From contig LSYV01000038.1 of assembly GCA_001584585.1 (NCBI GenBank), positions 404,762 through 468,761 on the forward strand: a stretch of DNA of 64,000 bases, read 5' to 3'. This DNA comes from Gonium pectorale (lineage: Eukaryota; Chlorophyta; Chlorophyceae; Chlamydomonadales; Volvocaceae). Position 1 is the first letter of the stretch; every line of letters begins with the position of its first letter. Of the stretch, positions 12,601 through 24,600 are shown in pieces. The notes under the pieces were generated by a model that saw nothing but the letters and a program-made list of their open reading frames with translations, was not told the origin of the DNA and made no database searches. Made by a program: the position numbers and the translations under genes.

Positions 12601-15600
12601 GCTCAATAATGCAGCAGCGGGCCGTCAAGGAGCGGGTGCTATTGCCACCGTGTATGGATCCGTACTACCAGCAGTACTGTCAGTTGAGGTCAAGTCCAGC
12701 AAGCTTGACGGGAACAACGGTGGCGTTGGCGGCGCTCTGTATGTCGTTGCAGGGACGGTGCGTACACGCAACCGGGCGTGTCGTCCGTCGAGCATAATGC
12801 TGATCGGAGCTTGCGAAACTGATACAGTGCTTGTGTTGTGGCGGTGAATGTTCGCTATGTGCACATACAATCTAGGATAGATGTACAGTGGGCATGTATC
12901 GTTGAGACAGCCCGGAAGGAAGCGCACGTCAAGTGCTTCCGTGTCTGCCTTGCTGTATACGAGCGCCCATGTTTCTCCAACCATTGCCGCCATGATACCT
13001 TTTTTGGGGACGTGCCGCTTCCTGACAACGCCATCTCTAATGTCGGCGGGCTGCAGGCTTCCATGGAGCTTGTCAACAGCTCCATGTCCGGCAACACCGC
13101 GCTCAGCAGGGGCGGCGCAGTGTACATTAAGGGAGCTCTCAAGCGCCTGGCGGCCGAGAGGGGCTCAAGGGTCAATGGCAACACGGCAAAGGACTCAGGT
13201 ATCAATTGTTGTTAAACAAGGGCCCATAGCCTCTCACGCATGCCAGCAGGTATAGTGCAGGGCGTATACCCACAGAGCATCCGTTGTAGCCTTTAGTCTT
13301 GTTCACCTTTTCTGATGCATGCAAAGACACGTACGGGCTTCGTTCAATACTTATTGTAACAAATATATTAATTAACAACCCACACGCAGGCGGCGCCATC
13401 TTCGTTGGCGGAGATGCCCTGGAGCTCCACGTGGCGCATCAAAGCAGCATATCAGACAATGTGGCGGGAGTAGATGGTGGCGCTCTTTATGTCGATGGCA
13501 GTAGCCCGAACATCGCCGTGCTGCACAACAGCAGCATCGATAACAACACAGCAGCCGAGACGGGCGGCGTCATTAGGGCGGATGCCGGGGCCATACCGCC
13601 GAGCGGGGAGGCCCATTTCCTCGTGGCCCACGGCAGCTCCTGTAGCGGCAATCGTGCAATCAAGAACTGTGGGGCCATATTGTATGTCCATACAATTTCC
13701 AGCATTACTGTCGCAGACTACAGCTCAGTAGACAACAACACCGCATCATGCGGAGTCTTAGGCTACAATCAATGGAGAAGCTGGACTAATGGCAAATTCC
13801 AGTACTTCAACGCAACGGGATACAGCTCAGTGTCCGGCAATGTTGCAACTGGGCCGGGGCTTCAGCGCATGATCTCGGCGGAGACGGGCACTGGATTGAT
13901 CACGGTCAGCAACAACAGTCGGGTGGACCGCAACGGAGGGGTGCTGCTCTGGACGTACGGCCTCGGGGGGATTGAGCTTACAGGTGCGTGCGTGCATCGA
14001 TTGAGTGGGTGCGCATAAAGTTTGGCCTAGTCAGCATGCAGCGGTGAGCGCGTGACATGAATCGAAAGTCCCAGTCTTGCCATGATCAGCGTATCTTACT
14101 GCAACGACTATAGGCGCGCGATGAATGGCGGCCCGGCCAGTACCATCACCGGCAAGTCGAAACACTTGCTGCTCTTCAGCGGGGTTTTGATAAGCGCCAT
14201 GCATCACCACTATAGTGCATCACCACATTAGCTAATGACTGCACATTGCTCTGTGCGTGCGAACGGGACGCCATTGCCAACCATGCCCGCTAACTGTCTG
14301 CGTTGCAGGGAACTCGTCGATCTCATACAACCGCTGCGTTGTTTGGACTGGCGGCATTTGTAGGTTACGGTCAGAGAGATTACGTACAACTGCTAGCTAA
14401 ACCCTTCACCTGAAAACGCATGCTCCAATCCCTTCTTCGCTTGTTGTTGCTTGTCTACCTCACAAGGCACCCTGTTATGGCTAGTTACCCCTACAGCATG
14501 CTACCCATACTCATCCTCCTCCGTAGTTAGGGTAGCATGCCGTGGGGGTAACCTGCTGCATGTAGTCTATGCATGCATGCATGCATGCATGTTATTTTCC
14601 ACTCTATGTCTGCATAACCCGTCTCGCGTACTGCTTTCTTCCCACTCTAACCCTAACTCATTTTCTGCCGTACCCTGCTGCATGTAGTCTACGTCACGGT
14701 AGCCAGCGGCAGCAAGATGTCGCATCACACCGATTGCGTCTTTCAGTTTGCAAATGGCGGCGCAAACAGTCTCGACCATCTTACAATAACGGGCCCGGGC
14801 AGTGCCATGGACAACAACACTAACGCAATAATCACCGGGACCATCGGCTCGCTCGAGGTCATTGATGGGGGCAGTTTGTCTTACAACACCGCGCCCAGTG
14901 GCAACGGCGGAGCCATCAGCGCCGCTATCAGCATCGGCAGCATCAACATTACTGGAGGCCAGGTGGTTGGGAACTACGCCGCAAAGAGCGGTGGCGCTAT
15001 TTATGTTCAGACGGACGTCCCCAAGGGCGTCACCGTGGCAGGTGGTTCGGTAATCGAAGGCAATGTCGCCGGCAACCTCACTGGCGGCTTCCTGTCCGTC
15101 AATGGAGCCATCCGAGGCGATGTTGTTGTCAGTGGGGCCAGCCGCATTTGTAGCAACAGCGCAGGGACATCTGGGGGCGCCATCTTTGTGGAGGATGCGG
15201 TCTACGGCGTCCTCGACGTAACGGTGGGCTCAACCGTCTGCAACAACACCGCCAAGGTGAGACTCCACGATACAGCTGCTGGTGGCATGTGCACGTTTCC
15301 TCCGTGTCCTCAAGTCAGCGAGCTGGGCCTGTGTATGCTGTATGTTCCTTGGGCGACGGTACAACGTGTTCGTTCTGATACATACGGTACATTGTTCTTA
15401 TCATTTCACTCTCCGCAGGGAACTGGCGGCGGGATATCTGCCGGCTACACCGTCGCCCGTGTGCTGGTTGACGGGGGCTCGTCACTCAGCGGCAACAGCG
15501 CCGGAGGCGACGGAGGGGCGGTCTGGGTGGAGGGTCCCATATCGGGCGTGACAGTGTCGGACGGGAGTCACATGTCAGGGAACCGAGCTCGTGGCGATGG

Positions 15601-18600
15601 TAAGTGACCAGCCAGTATAGAGCGAGGCCGCACGACTGGGGATAGGCAGGAGATGAGGCTGATGTAGTTGAAGCTAACTCAGGGATGGGATGGCTGAACC
15701 AATGCATTTTGGGAAAGGAAAGCGTGTGTCACCTTACTCAATCTAGGGAGCTGTGGTACAGAACAATTCAGAGAACATAATGAACATCATCAGCACGCGA
15801 CCCACGAACACAGCAACATTGCTGACCGCCCCGGCCCTAAACCCCCAATGCAGGTGGGGCCGTGTCAGCCGCCTTTATTGGGGAGGTCACTCTGCTGCGC
15901 AGCACGGCCGATAACAACACGGCCGGCGGTGACGGTGGTCTGGTCTACGCAGAGCGCGTCACCACCCTGAATTTGGTAGACAGCTTTGCATCTGGCAACA
16001 CGGCAGGGCGGTCCGGGGGCATGCTCGCCGTCCTGACCCTGCCCGACCGTGTTGCGTTTGACAACAGCAGCCTCGCAGGCAATGCAGCCCGCAGGGGTGG
16101 TGGCGGCGTTGTAAGCGCTTCGGTGCCGGCGCCGGGGTCGCCTCTTTTATCTCAAGTCGCCCCCAGCGGCCACGCCCAGCTGTCAATCTCCCGCAGCTCT
16201 TTCACCTCCTGTTCCGCCTACACCGACGGGGGTATCATCCAGCTCTCCGCTCAGCCCTCGCCCGACCCAACGCTACCGATCAGCAATGCCCGGCAGATCC
16301 AGGTCGGCATCTCCATCCTGAATTCTTCATTTATTGCAAACCGTGCGGGCGGCGCTGGCGGTGCGCTCAGCGTCTCCAGCCCGGACGTTGGCGTCATCAA
16401 TGCCCTGATCAGTGTGCGGAACAGCAGCTTCAGCGGCAACCAGGTGGGCCGCTGGGGCTGGCAACGCGGTGCTTGTCGGTTACCCTCACTACACACGGCA
16501 CGGTTATGCAGAAATGCACATCCGTCGTACACAATAGATTATTACTTGGCAGCCATCATACACGCCCACGTATGAATGTGTACGACGGCCTTGCTTGAAT
16601 ACGTGTCCATGTGCATTACCGCTGTCCCTCAGCGACTGCTTCATCGGTGACCTCTGGGCCTACCTGTATGCGTGCATGAATGTAGGCGGGGAGCTCGCGC
16701 TACCGGCTCGGGAGCAGCGTGGCCAGTGGCTACGGTGGCGCCATCTTTGCGTACTCCGCACCCAAGTTCCGGGCAGATGCACTGGCAGCCAGCCCAACGA
16801 CGTCCGCAAATGGCACTGCTAGCGGGAGCACGGCTATTAGCAGCGTCAGCAGCAGTGGCCTTGACTCGGCATGTCGGATGCAGATTCAGGGCGTTTCCTT
16901 TGCTGAAAACTCCTGTACAGGTTTCGGAGGCGCAGTTGCGGCTGTGGCATGCCCAACTACCGTCGAGGATTCGGATTTTGTGCGGAACAGCGCCCACTTC
17001 AGGGGCGGTGCCCTGGCCGGCGTCGTGGAGCTAGGCGCTGCTGCAACAACGGAGGGCACTACGGACAGCAATGCACGCAGGCGGCGAAGGCTCCTTCAGA
17101 CGTCACCAGCAGACGCCCGCTCCCAATCGGAACAATCGCAACCGCCAATCAATTGGTGGTTGAGCATTACTAATTCCAACTTCACAACCAACTCCGCTGC
17201 CCAGGAATGCGGGGGCGCGCTGTATGCCGAGTTTGCTAACAGTGCTGGTGTTCGTATCACGTCGACCAAGGTTGAATCAAATACAGCCGCGGCCGGTGGT
17301 GGCGCCTGCATCACAGCACTAACGGACAGGGGCACAGCGGCCTTGCAGCAGCTTTCGGTCATGAACAACACTGCCAGTGACCGAGGTGGTGGCCTGTTTC
17401 TCGACCTCACTGCCGGCACAGCAAACCGCATCATGGTGTCAGAGTGTGCAATCTCTTCCAACCATGCGCTCTACGGTGGAGCTGCCTACATCTCGCCGGT
17501 ACCTGGTTCCGTCACGACATTCCGCAACACCTCTTTCATGTCCAACTCTGCGACCCTTGAAGGCGGTGCCATTGAACTTCAGCCGCCCTCACTTGACCTC
17601 CCAAGTGGCGGCGACACAATTGCACCCTCGTCCCTCAACGTAACGGAATGCCTATTTGTGGACAACAGCGTCCGGGGCCTTGGCAAGGGCGGCGCCCTCT
17701 TTCTTGGGGAGAGCGCCTCGGCTGTTGTCTCGGCCAGCACCATGACCCGGAGCGTCGCTGGCTTGGCCGGAGGCGCAATTGCAGCCCAGCGCTGTGGAAG
17801 AATCGAGATCTGCAATGGTAGTATCCTGGCGAACGGAACCGCAAACACGTTTGGTGGCGCCCTCTTCGCAGATTCGTGCCACCGGGTTATAGTGCGGGAC
17901 TCCTTGTTTGAGGGCAACACGGCGGCAACGGGCGGCGCTGCTTTCTTCACGGGGCTCGTCTCTCCGGCCTACAACGCCACACAATTACCTGCACGGATGC
18001 TGCAGACCGGCGGTGGAAACGCAGAAGCAACGTCGGCTGTGGTGCCGGTCATGGCATCACAATCCTCAGGCGGCAAAAAGGGTTTGTTCACCCCCACTGT
18101 GCTGGTCGAGGCGACTACCCTCATTGGGAACCGTGCGGTGATCGTTGCGGGTGGCACGGCCGGAGACAACATTTTTGCGGGGCATGGCGGCGCCATCTTT
18201 GTGAACGGGACTGTCGTAGCGGCGCTGGCAAACACGGATTTGGCACAGCTGAACCGGGCACTGGTTGGGTCAGCGGTCGCTACCACACAGGTCTGCGAGG
18301 GCAGCCACCTAGACGACCTTACGCAGCAGGCTGCGACCACCGGCGTCAATGCCCAGGTAAAAAAACGGACCAATGGTCTCCACGGCTCTTTCTTGATTGG
18401 AATGTCCATCGCTCGCCCCCTGCAGTTTCCGTCGTGCCGCCGCCATCAGCGCTGACGTCAGTGCGTCAGTGCTCGCCTCCACTTCTATGCCGCACTCACG
18501 GACCTACGGAGCCATCCCATACACACGAAAACACACATTGGCATGTCACCTCACACGGAACCTCTGGTCATGCCAAATAAACACCCGACTGCGTTCGCAC

Positions 18601-21600
18601 ACGGCGTGGCGTCTGCACACGTCCAACTGTGTCTATCGGCCATGGGCTTCAGCCTGCGGCCCGCATTCAGTGGCTGACTGGGCCACGCATGCTTGCATGT
18701 CCATACATACCACCGACACAGAAACTCCCCCTCCGATTAATCATGATGCGATGCGCACAGGCCTTGCAGCAGATTGCGACGGCTGTGTCCAGTGGGTCGC
18801 TGCCCTGCTGGCCCCTGCTGTTGGCCAGCACCAGCCTGCCCAGCGCGACGGTGGGTGGGCTTGCTCTGCCTGTGGACATGCTACCAAAACAAATCACATA
18901 CACCTGGTTCGTGTGGCATACTGGCTACCGCTCGGCTGCTACCGTATGTACACTTGGCTCTGTTGTGACGCGCTTCTTTGTTGGATGCGTCGTGCTTCTG
19001 AGCATATGGCTGACTTCACGACTATGCCCATGTTTTTATTTTGTTGCAGAGTCTCCCTGTGTGGACCCAAGACGCGCATGCAAGTTCTCTTTTTGCCTCG
19101 GGTTGCGGGGTTGTTCCTTCATCGGCAAGCCTACTAATAAGGGCCGCAACAGGAGCAACAGCAGCGGAAACTTGCAGGAGGATAGACCCGGCATTCCGCC
19201 ACACTTGCGAGCTGCAGCTCGCTCTGTCCTCCTGCACACCCACCCCACCGCCTACAGCAGCAACCACTAGAACCGCGGAAGACGGCAGCCTTGGCTCAAA
19301 TGCAGCAGCGGACTGGGTGCTTGAGTTTCCAGCTAGCGGGCTGCAGCTGCAGGTCCTGCAGTACTCTTCGGTCTCGCAAGACAACAGCACAGCTGCAGCG
19401 GCCGGCGGAGAGATCAATATCAACAACATCGACATACAAGCTGGTATGGCCTTTGAGCTAGCGGCACGCTTGGTCAACAAAATGGGACTGCCGATTCGGC
19501 AAGGTACGAAATCAGATGAGCCGGTGTAAGGCATTGCTTGGCTGGAATACCTGCTCCGTTACTTGTATCATTGCATTGCAGATGTCCTTCCGTTCAAGGT
19601 GAACGTCTCGGTGTTGCCAGTGGCCGAGCTAGAGGCATCAAGCGGTAGCGGCAGCCCCGTTCCCGGGGTCGACGTTCGCCCCAGCCCGCAGCACGCCTGG
19701 CAGGACGCGGCCGTTGCCCACCTTGACGCCGGCGTTGCGTACGGCTCGTCAACCGTCGTAGACGTGGCCAACGGTACGGCAGTATGGCCGCACCTGACAA
19801 TCCACGGCTGGCCGGGCGAATACGTGCTGGTGCTTAACGCCACGAGCGAAAAGGACCCGGAACTCAACAAGGTATGTATGTAAACGTCTGTGCGGGGACT
19901 CATTTATTGCGGGTGATGCAGCATCCGTCCGAAGCTGGACGTGCTTTGCCCGGGACTGCTGCCGCGCAGGTCGAGCCGCTCGTCATCAGAGTGCGGCTGC
20001 TGCACTGCCGGCCGGGCGAGCAGCTGGACCGGAGCTTGGCAAGTCAGGCACAGGGCCGGGCTTCCTGGCTGTCCTGCGCCCAGTGCGAGGCCGGGCGCTT
20101 CTCTCTTTGGAACGACAGCCGGCCTGAGCTTTGGCACATTCGAGAGGCACACAATGCGACCGCCAGTCGCTCATTGGATTACATGGCTACTATTGAGGTT
20201 TGTGGGGCTGCGTAGATATGGTGCTTGCATGCATCTGCGCTAGATGACTTACTGACTATAGACATGTACCATGGCTGTTTAATTGTACGGTGCTTACATT
20301 GCACAGCAGCACGTAGGTGGAGGGCGTGGCGGTGCCAACATGGAAGGCAGGAAAGCATACTTGTTGACCCCTCGTTTGCCAACTTGCCGTACGTGCTCCC
20401 AACCATGTTAATTTGTGTTGCCCAATCCGTCACCAATACCCAACAAAGGTCTCCTTCAAAATAAGCATGTACAACTGCATCAGCTGCCATACATGCTGCT
20501 GCTAGCCGCCTGAAAATTACTGTTGCCCCGCATGGCAGGCACTCTCAACTCCGGCCGCGCTTCGTGAAGAGGCGACCTGCATGCCATGCCCCAGCCACGC
20601 CTTCTGCCCTGGCGGCCCAATCATGGCCCCCCGCCCTGGTAAGTTCGTTGGGATGGGCCGGGCTACCAGATACCGTTTATAAGATAGATAGTTTCACCTA
20701 GAGGCACCGGATGTCACATCGCTGTCGTGATGGCCAGGCTTCTTCATTCTTGACTAGACGGTTCGATGTGCCGTGCGTGCCGTACTGTCAGCAGCAATGT
20801 TTACGATCACTCTCTCTGCTCACGGCCTACGCATGACTTTGCTCGCTTCCACATCTTCCTCGGAAACGGAGCTCACGATAACACGCACGGCTCGATGCGC
20901 TTGCCGTGTGCTTTTCGTCTCCTCAGGCTACTGGCATTCTGCCCCCGACTCTGCGTTCTTCCACCGCTGCCCCAAAGAGGACGCATGCGGTGGCGGCGCC
21001 CAGCCATCCAGCGGCGATCCCAGTCAGGGATGGGGCCCTCTCGAAGGCGTGTCCCCAGTGGGGTATGAGGCGAGTGTGTGTGGGGTATCCCGTCCCGGCA
21101 GTCCAACTTGCGCCTTCCCTCAACCTTGGAATCACTTGTTGGTAACAGTCTTGCTCTGTGTCAGTTTGGCCCAGGACACTGCATTTCCTGGTGTGCTGAC
21201 CTAAGGTGTCATCATGGAGGTCTTAATCAGTACTTTGAGAGCAAAACTCCATGCTCAACGGCTGATACAAAGCGTTTGCTTGCCCGGTTGCGGCCCATCC
21301 CTGGCTTGCTTGACAGGTCATGGTTTCAGGCAGTAACATTTCGCTGGTAAGGGCAAACCAGTCTCGCTCCAACGACGCTGAGCAAGCTGGGAAAGAGCAG
21401 AACCATCGATCCAGCTGGCTAGCGATCTGCCAGCAGCTGGGCTACCAGGCAGCAGCCAACCTCGACCGTAGCGCCATCCTGGCCTACAGAAACAGGGTCC
21501 AGACGGGTGGGGCCATTACCGACATTGCGGCCCTGGCGGCGGCTTGCGCTGGGTGGGGCCAGTCTCGTGAGGGTTCCGGTCCGTACATGCAGCTGCAGTG

Positions 21601-24600
21601 CGCTCCGGGCTACACGAGCAACCTGTGCGCGACGTGCGTGCCAGGACACTTCATAAACGCCGAGTTCGAGTGCAGGTACGCTTTTTGGCAGGCTGAAGCT
21701 GTATGTGAATGGTGCTTGTTTGACTCGTCCGGACTGGAGCCCCCCGTTTGCTCGTTGTTGCGCAGTGCAGTGTGTTGCTGTTTACCGAAGTGATGGCTGA
21801 TGGACTCCCGCAGGCAGTGCCCTGCGCGCGCCAAAAATGCAGCTTTGGCTGTGCTTGCATTTCTGGTCGGAGTGGCTCTGGTTCTGTACACTCTGTTCAC
21901 CAACCTCACGGAGAACATACACGGCGGGGGGTCAGGTGATGAGGTCGGCAGCGGTGGCCCAGCCCTGCCTCACACCCAAAGCCTCCAAACAAAGGACGCT
22001 GATTCAAGCTCAGGAACCGACACGCCGTCACCGTCTGAGTTCCTCAAGGTAATCATGAACACACCTCGCATGACTTGGGTTGCTAGCTAGCGAAGTTATA
22101 ATGACTTTTTATCATGGCGCGTGGTACTAATGCCCTGCCATACAGGTGGCTATCATTCACGTGCAGTACTACATCATCATTACGCGCCTCCCGGTGGCCT
22201 ACCCCGACGTCATAACCAAGCTGTCGGGCATCGTTAGCGCCGCCACGGGCGCTGAGAGCACCATCGCCTTCAGCTACAGCTGCCTCTTCCCCGAGCAGCC
22301 CAGCGGCGGGCAGGCGCGGGTGCAGCTGCTGGGGGCGCTGCTGGTGCCGTGCGCCACCGTGGCCATGTGCCTGGCAGCATGGGCACTGAGGTACGCAGGC
22401 ATATATCCTGCGTAAGGGGCCAATGGTTGTGCCTGTCAGATGAGAAAGAAGGATGCGGGCTCTATGTCTTGCGAATTCCCTGCTAGTGCATTTACTTTGC
22501 GCACCCTCATTTCTGCACTGTTGGACGAATGTTAATGTCCCATGTGTGCTTGGACGCAGGTACATGTTTGCCAACTCCGCTCGCTGGAGGCGCTCCAGCA
22601 ACCTTCGGCGCTCCGACCTTCGACAGATCACCGCTGACCTCGAGCCCATGTTCTCCAAATTGTTCGTCGATGAGGGCTCTGAGTCTCCATCGCCGCAGCA
22701 ACGCCGCAGCGAGCTGGGCGATGTGGTGCTGCAGCTGCGGGACCAGGAAGAGGCCGAGGTTCTCAAGACCCCACGGCAGCAGCGGGCTTCACCTGGTGGC
22801 AGCAGCCGCCGGCGTACATCCCCTGTGGCTGGGGCCAAGGCAGAGGCCATTCCAAGGGGCAAGTCTGCCAGCCCTGGAGGCGGCGAGGCATTGAAGGCCG
22901 CTGCTATCAGCAGCACCTCACGGGATGCAGGCGGGTCCACTACCCCCAAGGGCAAGTGCGCAGTACACAAGCCAGGGACCAAGGCCTCCACCAATGCTGC
23001 TGACCATGCCGGCGGCACGCCAAGGGACAAACTGACCAGCCCGCGTGACGGGGCGCCCAGTCCCCGGGAAGTTGCGGTACCTCTCGAGGGCAAGCTGGGG
23101 AGCGGATCCAAGCAGCATGCAGGGGCCCTGACCTCGCCATCTCCAACACGCTCGTCCTCCCGCTCGTTCCGGCGGCTAGTGAGCTCCAAGTTCTCCCGCA
23201 TCGCCCGCTCCCTGTCGGACTCGTTCAACCGCAGCCGCCTTATCAGCACGCTCGTGCGCCTTGACGAGGCCATGGGCGTCCGGCAGCAGCTGGGTGTGGT
23301 CTTTATCATCGCCGTCTTCATCCTTTACCCTGGCTGGGCCCAGGCGGCTCTGAGCGTGTTCGCGTGCTACCTGATTGACGACCGGAGCGGCCCCTTCCCG
23401 GATCGGCAGCAGGTGGGTTCAGAACATGTGAAACAACTTATGGGGCCGTCTGAACCCTATACCGTGTCGTAATAATGCAACCAGCCCATTCGAGCGAGGC
23501 CGGTTGGATCGGACGGTGCTGCTCCTACTTACTTCAGCCCTCAATTGCTGCTCACGTGCGTCCCGCGCTATCAGCCTGGTTATCTTCCATTTTGGGGATT
23601 CGTCAGGCCGCACGTTTCCCCTTCCTCCGGAGGCCACGAAATTCGTTTGGCTGGGGACGAATTCGCCCTCACGGGACCGTGCCGTTTTCGTAAACGTTTC
23701 GAGGGGTGCTGCCAGTGGTGCAAAACGAAAACCGAATCATTACACACAAAAGCACCTGATACTTCACCGCCTATCAGGTTCACCACGAAACCGATGTAAA
23801 TGAATCGGAACTGAGCACCTGGGCACACATCCAAGTAGGGGCCTTGTGAGATGTTGCCGCGGCCGTCCATGATTGGCGGCAGATGGGATCAGACCCGTAC
23901 GTTTTGGGCTGTTTGCGGACCCTGGAATTCGTGTGGCTGACGACGATACGTGGCCTATCAGAATCTCATTTTTCTCAAGTCCGGGTCAAGTTCGCCCTCT
24001 CATTTTTCGTAAATCATGTCCACAACGAGGGGTGTTTTTGGAAAAAACGTTTAAGATAACCAGGCTGCGCGCTATGCTGCCTTTTGTTTCAGGCGTCGTT
24101 GGCCGCTATGCTTGCAATGCACCAGCAGTGCACAGAGCTTATACAAGTTGGTTCGTGTATTCGTGTTCGCGCTACGCCTGTGTCTGTCCTATGTAACTGC
24201 CCACTGTAGCAATTCACTGTCATGCCCTAGGCCGCCTGGCGCTACGGCTACTGGATCCGAGACATGGCCCAGGAGTGCTACTCGGGCGTCCACCTCAGTC
24301 TGTACGTCCCCATCGGCATTGCCGCCGTCATCCTCGTTTGCTTGGCGCCCCCGGCTGGCTCATTCGCCCTGCTGTGGTTCCACCGTGGCAAGCTAACTCG
24401 CACTGACATCCGACGGCGCTACGGCTTTCTGTACACTCGTTATAAGTGAGTGTCGGTACGGCGCATGTCACGTACGTGCGGACACGTTTTCATCCCCCTG
24501 ATTGCTAGTACTTGAACACTGTTCGGGCTGTAAGTGCAGTCCAGTGATAGACGACTGATCGNNNNNNNNNNNNNNNNNNNNCTGGGATGGTGTGTCTGCT

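Noticed and set aside
12037..18356. Recent bacterial origin of the Pmp-like beta-helix (horizontal transfer)
   Set aside because: The region is full of spliceosomal introns, has the base composition of its neighbours and occurs in paralogues with the same structure. The likeness to chlamydial Pmp proteins is a shared repeat pattern, not evidence of recent transfer.
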